Shown here: positions 19,583 to 28,067 of the stretch, piece by piece
Layout of the letters: every line of letters begins with the position of its first letter
Position numbering within the stretch: the stretch's first letter is position 1
Source of the DNA: Tethya wilhelma
Lineage: Eukaryota > Porifera > Demospongiae > Tethyida > Tethyidae
Direction of reading: 5' to 3'
DNA: 64,000 bases
Assembly: GCA_964030475.1 (NCBI GenBank)
Contig: CAXIPT010000002.1
Span: 18,312,961-18,376,960 of the forward strand
Notes under the pieces: model-generated
Seen by the model: only the letters and a program-made list of their open reading frames with translations
What the model was told of the DNA's origin: nothing
Databases searched by the model: none
Translations under genes and position numbers: made by a program

Positions 19583-19858
19583 ATCCAGTGGTCCCAGTCG
19601 ATGCAGAAGCAGGAGGGACACTATCCCCGCCAGAGCAGTGCCGACAGGAAGGAGGCTCTCTACCATGACATCATCGACTACTTTGACAAGGGAAAGGTAA
19701 GTGTGGTATGGGACAGCTGCTGAATGTGGTGGAGATGTACTTTATTGTTTGTTGTCCTGAAATGACAGCTGTGGGAGTGTGGTATAGTGCAGTGCAAGGA
19801 GATTGCCTCTCAGCTGGAGACTGTCACTTTTAACTACTCCAAGCTCAGTGAGATTCAT
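16794..19858 (+). CDS. DOCK gene, second half of the helical scaffold and first DHR2 residues
   Basis: Exons: 16794-16901, 17162-17272, 17374-17468, 17747-17838, 17921-18021, 18180-18310, 18500-18576, 18659-18744, 18985-19141, 19241-19281, 19349-19440, 19589-19696 and 19769-19858. Recognisable DOCK signatures are 'LWQNFFQLAVAFTCQSTLQLE', 'RRTTIPIFYDMMENEF', 'NFYKEMGREEIYIRYIYHLAELH' and 'EALYHDIIDYFDKGKLWE'. The last exon ends at 'NYSKLSEIH', the start of the DHR2 lobe A. What should follow, about 400 residues with the Cdc42/Rac exchange site, is not in the window. A (TG)n with an N at 19988 comes next, then unrelated DNA. Confidence 0.9.
18351..18414. mobile_element. Palindromic MITE, TAGCCTC family, in a DOCK intron
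   Basis: TAGCCTCATACCC ... GGGTACGAGGCTA hairpin of 64 bp. Flanks GCACAATAT and GCACAGAAT are a plausible degenerate 9-bp target duplication. Confidence 0.75.
18764..18854. mobile_element. Palindromic MITE, TAGCCTC family, with perfect 9-bp target duplication
   Basis: 91 bp, nearly a perfect hairpin (TAGCCTCATTCCCAGGCTCC at the left, its complement at the right). It is flanked on both sides by CCACTATAG (18755-18763 and 18855-18863). A 9-bp duplication is typical of Mutator-like (MULE) transposition. Confidence 0.85.
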
Positions 19859-19893
19859 GTGAGTTTGCTGCCTCCTTACTTCCTCTCTCACAG

Positions 19894-19898
<5 letters not shown>

Positions 19899-19987
<89 letters not shown>

Positions 19988-19989
19988 NC
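19899..19989. repeat. (TG)n with N at 19988: probable contig junction inside DOCK
   Basis: About 90 bp of TG directly after the last N-terminal DOCK exon. From here to the N at 22781 no DOCK sequence is found. Confidence 0.8.
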
Positions 19990-20281
19990 AGTGTTAAAAA
20001 GAGCAATGCTATAATATCCATGTCTAACTTTTGCCTCCATATATATAGATCCTCATGCATTATGACACTGGACCATTAGTGTTGGAATGTAGTAGTTGCT
20101 AATTACAGGAATGGGTAGTTTGCATTGGCTGGTCAGACCATAGATAATGTAACAGGGCTACCCTTATCTATGGCCAGACTCTTCACATGGGGAATACCAA
20201 ACCCAGTTCCTGTAGTCTTATACCGTCTGCACACTTTCTCTCTTCGATCACTGGATAAGTTCCAAAGATTTGTGACAATCT

Positions 20282-20353
20282 ATGGCAGCAATCATGAAAG
20301 CAATCAGACAGTACAAGTTTGGACTAACAAAGGAGCTCAAGTATGTCCTGGTC
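20282..20353 (+). pseudogene. CRYZ-like 5' fragment
   Basis: ATG-led stretch MAAIMKAIRQYKFGL..ELKY matches the first 21 residues of the intact quinone oxidoreductase gene at 26212-27204, then similarity stops. The matching 3' end of the gene lies 1.6 kb downstream on the same strand (21917-22074). Confidence 0.7.
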
Positions 20354-20369
20354 CAAATCCTATACACCA

Positions 20370-20446
20370 GGAGTGCAATTACAGCAGTAATTGCACAAAC
20401 ATGATTTTTAATTAGTAATACCTTCTGTGGTTTAGTAATTGCACTC
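20370..20446. repeat. Small hairpin element, GGAGTGCAATTAC ends
   Basis: 77 bp beginning GGAGTGCAATTAC and ending GTAATTGCACTCC, with an extra internal copy of the half-site. Looks like a very short MITE. Confidence 0.5.
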
Positions 20447-20888
20447 CCACATAATATTATAATTAAAAATCTTGTAAGCCTTGATTTTGCGTTTATCCCT
20501 CTAAAAAATAAGGCTACATGTATTAGCTAATTTTGTGTCTGTTCATCCATAGAATGATACTATTAGCAGATAACCACACAATTCCTCATACAATAATTAA
20601 AGTAGTAGCTAGCAAGGAAAGTACAAAGGCTATATCTAGTTCTCAGATTCGAGGATTTGTCAGTGCACCGGTGGCATTGCGCATGCGTGATAAGTTCAGA
20701 GATTCTACACGACGTTCCGTTCAGCTCTGGGTTGAGCCCTCGCTAGTAGTGGAATGCACCATGAATTACGACAAATATCCACCACGGCATGATGGAATGT
20801 AGTAGTACAATACTAGCAGTGGCCACGATCACAGAAGGTACTTTACTTTAAAGTAGTTTTGACTATGAGATACTGAAAGACGTAAGTT

Positions 20889-20895
20889 TTCACAC

Positions 20896-20958
<63 letters not shown>

Positions 20959-20959
20959 N

Positions 20960-21035
<76 letters not shown>
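20889..21035. repeat. (CA)n with one N at 20959
   Basis: About 145 bp. It is preceded by GAAAGACGTAAGTTTTCACAC, a putative exon end and donor that recurs at 22516-22536 before the second MATH-like fragment. Confidence 0.9.
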
Positions 21036-21037
<2 letters not shown>

Positions 21038-21082
21038 GAGTGATCAGCCAATTTAGACTCCTTTACAATTGTACAGTACAAC

Positions 21083-21730
21083 ATGACACTACGTCCAAGG
21101 AAACAAAGGCGGATCACAAATATATCTTCACCTACAAATTGCGAAAATTTTATGTATGAGTGGAAAATTGATGACTTTGTCTTATGTTGCACTGGTTGTG
21201 AACTAAGGCCCCCTGTAGTAATGGATTTAAAAGATAATGATATGTCAGGCCTAGGGCGATATAGACAAACGTCAACTTGGCAAATCAAACTTATACCCAG
21301 TAGAGATCTAGATATGAATACGGTGTATAGTAGATGGTCAAATGTAAACACTTTATTCAGCATAAAGTTTGTTCTTCTCCGAGGCCCAGAACGTTGGGTG
21401 ACATACAAGATCAAGCTTGTGAATAAAAGAGGCACTGCTGCTCAATCCACCAAAGTGGTACAAGAGCGATCAGCTGTTGTTCGGTACTCAAATTCCTTAT
21501 TAACAACATCCCAAAGAACATATGCATCTCGGAATCAGCCATTCAACGAACCAGCTTCTTGTCCTGATATTGTACAGGAATCTACAATAGCTGAACTGGT
21601 CGGTCCATCTCAAGAGTTTGGACCTGAGACTAGTCTTGTTACAATAGACAAGATACCTGACTTCCTTGATCAAGATGGCTCCCTCACCATCATGTGTGAC
21701 ATCAAAACTATGCCAGCATGTCAACGCTAG
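21083..21730 (+). CDS. MATH-like (TRAF-C fold) domain protein, 215 residues
   Basis: The open frame starts at ATG 21083 just after a plausible acceptor (CAG at 21073-21075), so an upstream exon is likely. The pattern fits a divergent MATH domain: 'FMYEWKIDDFVLCC' at the start, then 'STWQIKLIPSRDLD', 'FSIKFVLLRGPERWVTYKIKLVNKRG', and 'FLDQDGSLTIMCDIKTMP' at the end, matching the 'L..dgsLtI.c.I' strand that closes MATH domains. MATH domains bind short peptides in TRAFs, SPOP and ubiquitin ligase adaptors (family knowledge). No BTB domain follows here; a BTB-type tail fragment lies at 24699 on the other strand. The whole piece lies between two N positions inside what should be the DOCK gene. Assignment is by pattern only. 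Confidence 0.5.
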   Translation: MTLRPRKQRRITNISSPTNCENFMYEWKIDDFVLCCTGCELRPPVVMDLKDNDMSGLGRYRQTSTWQIKLIPSRDLDMNTVYSRWSNVNTLFSIKFVLLRGPERWVTYKIKLVNKRGTAAQSTKVVQERSAVVRYSNSLLTTSQRTYASRNQPFNEPASCPDIVQESTIAELVGPSQEFGPETSLVTIDKIPDFLDQDGSLTIMCDIKTMPACQR

Positions 21731-21916
21731 GCCACTTCTTAATAGTTATTATCAACTTGGTACATCATTATAATTATATTATTATTGTTTTTACAAAGTG
21801 ATCTCAAGCAAGCCATGAATTAATGGTGACATGCACTGAACAGAGAGTACACAGTACTAGAATACGTTGTTAGCAAAGGAGTAATGTTTTTTTCATTTTG
21901 GTACATTTATATGGGA

Positions 21917-22074
21917 GTGTACATCTACCATATCAACAAAAAGGAGCTCTTCCATGCTGGTATTGAAAATGGGTGGCTACATCCTTTCATCTGGAAGCTC
22001 TTGAGAAAGCAGCTGAAGCATATAAGGTGATCAGGAGTGGTACAGGAGCTCGTGGAAAGATTATTCTCTTGAAC
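21917..22074 (+). pseudogene. CRYZ-like 3' fragment
   Basis: Reads VYIYHINKKELFHAGIENGW, a short indel, then LEKAAEAY and SGTGARGKIILLN in shifting frames, matching the last 65 residues of the intact gene at 26212-27204. With the 5' fragment at 20282 it looks like the two ends of one broken copy. Confidence 0.75.
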
Positions 22075-22529
22075 AATTTAAGGACTGAGATCCAGCAAAA
22101 ATATTGAACACTGCATGAATTTGCACTTGCATAAAAAAATTGTAGTTACTCACGTTCCAGTAATGCCAAGTTACAATTAATTTTAGCCATATCAATTCTA
22201 GTTTGTGAATATTGCTGAACATAAATAGTACTAATGTGAAAAATACTAACAGAGTAACAAGAGAATAGTAGCTACGATCATTGTAAAAAAAAACCCGACT
22301 GAATAGGAACGATGGATGTACATCCGCTAGAGAAAGTGTGGGCATAAGCTTTAATAGGATCTGGAGATGTGGGCTAGGCTGGGGGCGGGGCTACCGCGAG
22401 CATTCTTAGCTGGTACATGCGGAACTATCACTGACTCTAGACTATAGTATGCTAGTAGCGATCGCAGAAGATATCGTGCATGATTCGTCTTCAGACTGTA
22501 TGATTTTGATTTACTAGAAAGACGTAAGT

Positions 22530-22574
<45 letters not shown>

Positions 22575-22615
22575 CACACACACACACACACTGTAGATAT
22601 TGAACAAACCCGGCC

Positions 22616-22780
22616 ATGTCTACAGGGTTGTTAGGTGGAGGGTTGCAATTTGGTGGAGGTTTGTCTCCTCCACTCAAGTCAATCAACCGGAGAAATGAGT
22701 CAAGTTTCAATGGCAAGCACTTTACCTTTCAGTGAGATAAATGATTTCATATTACGATGCACTGGTCCTGAGCTGAGGCC
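22616..22780 (+). pseudogene. Second MATH-like fragment, truncated at N
   Basis: After the same intron-start sequence as the first MATH-like gene, a frame encodes a Gly-rich start and then, after a frame change, 'EINDFILRCTGPELRP', matching 'KIDDFVLCCTGCELRP' of the 21083 gene. It ends at the N (22781), where DOCK sequence resumes. Confidence 0.55.
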
Positions 22781-22783
22781 NCA

Positions 22784-23475
22784 GTGACCTTCCAGGGAGT
22801 GCCTCAAGACATTATCAAGACAGAGAGACGACTCTCTTCAAGCAGAAGAAAAGACAAACTGAGAGCAAGTATGAAACTACAACCTACAATAATAGCAATC
22901 TTATTTCAGTCCGTGATGTTTTTTTCTTTACGTTCTCTTAAGGTGACCGCTCCATGACAGTGACCAGTGGTAGACCACCATCCTATCATGAGAATTAGAC
23001 AGGTAATGATGTGATGATAGTGCCTCTCTCTTGAAGGAGGGCTGGTTTGCAATAATTACCCATTCACACATTCCCCTACGTACTACAGTATCTCAGGTTC
23101 TCCAAATCCACCGCGGAGAGAAAGATCAGCTACTGCTGCTGACATTTTTGTAAGTTGAAAATCACTGATGATTTTATTTCACTGTGCGATGGTTCAATCT
23201 GTGATATAGGACTACGATGGATCATCGTCCCCGAGAAAGGGCAGTCCAAGTCTCCAGCGTCAGAAGCAGTTTGATGGACCACCACCGCCAGTTCCCATTC
23301 ACAAGACATCGTGTAAGTAGTGTGCTCTTGTGATGGTGTGTCGTCGTTCATGATCTTCTTTCTCTGTTCTCCTCACAGCTATAGAGGCACCTCCTCCCCT
23401 TCCCCCCATGAGACAGAGTGTATCCAAATCTTCAAGTGAGTTGATACGTGTGTGTGTGTGTGCTGAGTATATATA

Positions 23476-23525
<50 letters not shown>

Positions 23526-24098
23526 CCCCCCCCTCATCTTTAGGTCAGACTAGTGTAGTCAGTGGTAGTGGAGCCACTACTCCTGCTGGTGGTGGTGATG
23601 CCCCTCCCCCTCCAGCCCCACCACGCTCCACCTCAGTGAGACTCCAGCAAAACAGTCAAAACAGACGGTCTGCATCTTCGTTTGGCTCTAGAGACACTTC
23701 CCCTGCTGCCACTCCCCAGGTCCGTCCAATAATGTGATATTGATAACCTATCCTTTCAGTTATTGCATGTGAACATACAGTACCATACTTGTACATTGAA
23801 ACACCCACATTTCATTATTAAGACTTCTAGAACAACTCAGCCACATCCACACGTGTAGTTGTGTTGCATGCACGCACACACACACACACACACACGCACA
23901 CACACACACACGCAGTCCTCCTCACCCAATAAGAACAGTGGCGGTAGTACCCCAGTGACCCCCCATCGAGACTCCCTACCAAAGGTGAACAGTCAGCTGC
24001 CCCCCGGGGAGGAGGACAACTCCCCCCCACCACCTGTCCCCCGTAAACAGAAACAAAAACAACTCTATGGAAGTTCAACGGACGAATCCAATGCCTAA
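22784..24098 (+). CDS. DOCK gene, proline-rich C-terminal tail
   Basis: Exons: about 22784-22868 (VTFQGVPQDIIKTERRL), 22943-22969 or 22943-23002, 23097-23149, 23210-23312, 23379-23435, 23544-23719 and 23916-24098 (stop TAA). The tail is rich in Ser and Pro with SH3-ligand motifs PPPPVPIHK, APPPLPPMR and PPPPVPRK, like the CRK-binding tail of DOCK180-type proteins. It lies downstream of the N at 22781, and its link to the N-terminal part rests on content and order. In exon 22943-23002 the frame that joins both neighbours meets TAG at 22997-22999. An upstream donor GTAGAC at 22970 has the same phase and would avoid it. Confidence 0.75.
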
Positions 24099-24203
24099 CT
24101 CAACAAGTTTGGTAGTAAATGTGTTTTTTTCCTTTCTTTTCAGAATGTTCTTTGATATTAAGATAAACTATGATTGTTACATGTGTGCTTCTGCATTTGT
24201 GTA

Positions 24204-24244
<41 letters not shown>

Positions 24245-24698
24245 GCGTGTGTAGAATTTGTAATTTTGGTAGAGTGTGGCTGGTTACATTGGCATTATTT
24301 TTTAGTGATCAGAATTTTATGCAAAGCAGACAACTAATTTAATACTTAGTGGTTTATCGAATGTATTGATAATCATACTGCCAATTCCATGTCAATGTGT
24401 AACATACCATTTTCTACTATAGCAACTGTTCATTTGTATTCAGGGCTCAAAAATGTTTCTGCATGTGTACCTGATATGGGTAAAATTGTGATCACATCTG
24501 TAACAGAAAATGGATAAATTTCATTTTGCTGAAGAAAACTTATATACAAAAATAATTTAAGTGTCTGTTCTAAACAGAAAATAATTTCATAAAAACCATT
24601 ATTGTAAATGTGCCAAAATGAAAATAACTACTCCTCTACTTACAACTAGCTATAATTATAGTATTGTATACTCTCTATTCAGTGCATGACCCCATTAT
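24099..24698. other. DOCK 3' flank, no gene seen
   Basis: AT-rich, with one (TG)n at 24207-24252. Presumably the 3' untranslated region of DOCK and an intergenic stretch. No coding similarity recognised. Confidence 0.5.
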
Positions 24699-24959
24699 TT
24701 AACGTTGGTTTGAGATCACCTCGATAATTTGTGCTGCTAGTTCAGTGTTTTGTTTCATTTCTTGCCAACCTGGAGTCTTTGTAAAGTCCTTCGAATTCAA
24801 CGAGATGAAATGTAGACATTTCACAGCTAGACAAGCTATCTGAGAAGTTTCTGTCCTGATTCCCGCTCCTGACGGCCACTCACTAAAATGCATCATGCAC
24901 GCACTATTGATCACGATGATTATCATCACACATGCGCAGAGTGGATTCATTCTCAGCAA
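24699..24959 (-). pseudogene. BTB/SPOP-type tail fragment
   Basis: An 86-residue frame whose second half, 'CLAVKCLHFISLNSKDF' then 'TPGWQEMKQNTELAAQIIEVI', resembles the helices after the BTB fold in SPOP/TRAF-type MATH-BTB proteins ('A..FI..N...V..T.GW..M'). The BTB core itself is not present upstream, so this is a fragment or a final exon. The resemblance is modest. Confidence 0.4.
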
Positions 24960-25030
24960 TGGCCCTAGCTGGAGGGTGAAATCGATTTTAACTTGCTTAT
25001 ACAGCCCTAAGCTTTAGCTAGCTAGCCTTC

Positions 25031-25062
<32 letters not shown>

Positions 25063-25104
25063 CACTAAAGCAAGCTTATTATGAAGACACTTTGTTTGTA
25101 TACA

Positions 25105-25700
25105 AGCAGCAAGAGCTCCTCTTCACTCAGATGGTAGATGTACACTGCTGAGATGGTGATCTGTTTGTAGAGCAGGGAGATTGGATTTGTGATAATGTCT
25201 CCCATTCCTCCTAAAACAATTAACAATGAAAGTTCAAACCATGGTTTCCAACTAAATCAATATTATTATATCCTTGTTGAGTTTTTTTAGCGACCATTTC
25301 TACCACAATCTTTACTCCATTTTCTCCTGCAGCTTCCTTGATCTTTTTTTCATAGCCTTCTTCAAGATGGTTGAAGATGTAATGGGCTTCACAAGTTCCA
25401 ATGAAAATGAGAGCTCTACTGTGAGCTAGTTGAGTAGCTGGCCCAGCACAACATCTCCTGGCTTGGCATTTGCAGTGTGGTAGAGTGCTCTGTAGGCCAT
25501 GTAGTAGGGAACAGGAATGCTTGCTCCTTGTGAGAACGAGAGTGCATCTGGTAGAAGATGGACATAGTTGTATTTGACACTCACATATTTGGCATAAGTG
25601 TTTCCATTAGGCTTAATGGTAGTACCCATACCATACTGTTACACCCGATCTAATAAATCCATCAGCAGAAACAAGTAAATCAACAGGATTTACACAGGCC
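25105..25700 (-). pseudogene. Degenerate CRYZ-type quinone oxidoreductase copy
   Basis: Minus strand reads, with internal deletions and frameshifts, the same protein as 26212-27204. Near 25700-25640 it shows VNP-DLLVSADG.., then a run to 'YNYVHLLPDALSFSQGAS.PVPYYMAYRALYHTANAKPGDV' (25629-25440), a deletion removing the Rossmann GASGGTG motif, then traces of 'EEGYEKKIKEAAGENGVKIVVEMV' and the 3' part. It lies 0.5 kb downstream of the intact gene in the same orientation, so it is a decayed tandem duplicate. Confidence 0.85.
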
Positions 25701-26211
25701 AGTTAGACCATGTATATTATAGCATTGCTGAATTGTATAATTATAACACTAGTCATTCCAGTAATTACCAAAAGGTGAAGAAGTGAGGGACAAGTAGGCT
25801 AGTCTCTGAATCTGGGAACACATAGCAACTGATCACATACAGCCCTAACCTTCATAGGTATCACATGCACTAAAAGCAAGCTATATGCAGATACTAAACT
25901 AATTTGTTAGTATACAAGCAGCAAGGTTCCAAAGTCTGCTCTAAACTATTTGTGCGGAAACTTTAGCTGTACTGTTAGCACCTTTTATGAAGACTGACCA
26001 GTGAGTCTGAAACTTTGGAATACATTATCATGTGAACAAATAGCGAAGAATTTAATTTTTTGAAAAGGGTGTACAGAGGCGAACAAAGCAATTAAAGGTG
26101 TAAATGAATTTATGCAAAAATTATACAGTGACGAATAAACTCATCAACAAATCATATAAAGGGTAATGATCTAGGCTACATATTACATGTGTTCAGATCA
26201 CTCGTACGCAT

Positions 26212-27204
26212 CTATTCTGTCAAGAGAATAATCTTCCCACGAGCTCCTGTACCACTCCTGATCAGCTTGTATGCTTCAGCTGCTTTCTCAAGAGGCATCT
26301 CTTTCCAGATGAATGGACGCAGCCACCCATTTTCAATGCCAGCATGAAAAGCACGACTCGTTTCAAAAAGCTCCTCTTCACTCAGATGGTAGATGTACAC
26401 TCCTGTGATGGATACTTGTTTGTAGAGCAGGGAGATTGGATTTGTGGCAATGTCTCCCATGCCTCCGATAACCACAATATGACCACGGTCTCCTACTAAA
26501 TCAATATCCTTGTTGAGATTTTTGTTGGCAACCATTTCTACCACAATCTTCACTCCGTTCTCTCCAGCAGCTTCCTTGATTTTTTTTTCATAGCCTTCTT
26601 CACGATGATTGAAGACGTGATGGGCTCCAGCCTTCTTCACAAGTTCTGCTCCTTCTGGTGTACCTGCTGTGCCAATGACAGTGAGCCCCAAAGCTCTAGC
26701 TATTTGAGTGGTTGCTATTCCTGTCCCACCACTAGCTCCATGGACCAGCAAAACATCTCCTGGCTTGGCATTTGCAGTGTGGTAGAGCATTCTGTAGGCG
26801 GTGTAGTAGGGAACTGGAATGCTTGCTCCTTGAGAGAACGAGAGTGCATCTGGTAGAGGATGGACATAGTTGTACTTGACAGTCACATATTCGGCGTAAC
26901 AATTTCCTTTAGGGTTAACAGTACCCATACCATACACCCGATCTCCCTTGATCAGTGAACTCTTGACATCTGTACCGATTTCTTCTATAACTCCTGCAAA
27001 GTCAGATCCTGGTATGAATGGAAACTCAACTGGAACAAATCCACCAGCAGAGACAAGCAGATCAACAGGATTCACACCAACAGCTTTGATGTGCACCAGC
27101 ACCTCATTTGGACCAGGAACAGGTCGTGGGACATCTGTCTCATACTTGAGCTCCTCTGCTAGTCCATGCTTGTACTGTCTGATTGCTTTCATGGTTGCTG
27201 CCAT
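26212..27204 (-). CDS. CRYZ: Zeta-crystallin-type NADPH:quinone oxidoreductase
   Basis: A single exon of 330 codons, ATG at 27204, stop at 26212. It is a medium-chain dehydrogenase/reductase of the zinc-free quinone oxidoreductase class: an N-terminal GroES-like domain with 'VGVNPVDLLVSAGGF..PFIPGSDFAGVIEEIG' (residues 42-78), then a Rossmann fold with the nucleotide motif HGASGGTGIATTQIARALG (155-173), ending GTGARGKIILLTE. No zinc-binding Cys cluster is present. CRYZ-type enzymes reduce quinones with NADPH (family knowledge). It is intronless in an intron-rich neighbourhood; fragments of sister copies lie at 25105, 21917 and 20282. Cytosolic, no targeting peptide visible. Confidence 0.92.
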   Translation of the reverse strand: MAATMKAIRQYKHGLAEELKYETDVPRPVPGPNEVLVHIKAVGVNPVDLLVSAGGFVPVEFPFIPGSDFAGVIEEIGTDVKSSLIKGDRVYGMGTVNPKGNCYAEYVTVKYNYVHPLPDALSFSQGASIPVPYYTAYRMLYHTANAKPGDVLLVHGASGGTGIATTQIARALGLTVIGTAGTPEGAELVKKAGAHHVFNHREEGYEKKIKEAAGENGVKIVVEMVANKNLNKDIDLVGDRGHIVVIGGMGDIATNPISLLYKQVSITGVYIYHLSEEELFETSRAFHAGIENGWLRPFIWKEMPLEKAAEAYKLIRSGTGARGKIILLTE

Positions 27205-28067
27205 TGTGTCCAGTCCAGCTGTGTTGTATCTTGCAGGAGACTTCTTAACCAGTGAAAAGAGGATTGAGAGTGAGTACTACAATTTGGGAACTGCTATTGT
27301 TTTTATACCCACCTACTGCATTCCAATGTGCATTCCATCACGCGCGTCTGAAAAAAGTCGTGCAGCACATGTAGCGATGAATATCATTACGCATGCGCAG
27401 TATTCAACGACCCGTACCTACTAATCCACCCTTATTCTTTCAACACTACAACTGACCAAACATCAAACAGAAGGTAAACACTTACAATCAAGTTACAAAG
27501 TAGTTGGGTATGTGAGATAAAAACAAGCCTGGTTTCTGAAAATAAGTCTCTGGCATACATACAAGTACAGATAGATAGCTACAACAACGATCACTAAAGA
27601 AGCACAAACACACTGTGACAATCATACAAATACAAGTGGCTAAGCCAGTCAATACACAACTTCAACAATACAATAATAATATCATTTACAAATCATCTTT
27701 TGTGGTGATCACTTTTGTTCTAAGGGTGAGATTTAGATTAGTAACTCCAATAATATTCTTATCATGGGATTCTATTATGCTCTGGCTGGGGTCTCTAGCT
27801 TTACAGGGAGCTCAATAATGGACTGGAATCAACCAGTAGAACTACATGTATAAAAAAGGGAATGAGTAGTATGCACAAACGACTTGACAACAAACAAACA
27901 AACACACGCTACAATACCAGAGGATTTCAATATAACACATATTACGTACTGCCACCCAACACGAAACACTCACTAATGCATACAAAAAACAACAGCTCTT
28001 AACATTAATGTACATTTAGAGTCTTAGAGACATTATACGATAGACAAATGGGACATGCCACATTTTG
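27205..28067. other. Intergenic stretch between CRYZ 5' end and MXD 3' end
   Basis: CRYZ promoter side and the 3' untranslated region of the MXD-like gene must share this 860 bp. AT-rich. GCATGCGC-type palindromes occur near 27390. No other coding sequence recognised. Confidence 0.5.

Noticed and set aside
20829..21435. Cys-Val or His-Thr repeat proteins
   Set aside because: Translations of (TG)n/(CA)n arrays; no start context or conserved flanks.
24699..24959. Complete small membrane protein on the minus strand
   Set aside because: The hydrophobic start is only a few residues long; the C-terminal half fits a BTB-protein tail better, so it was called a fragment.
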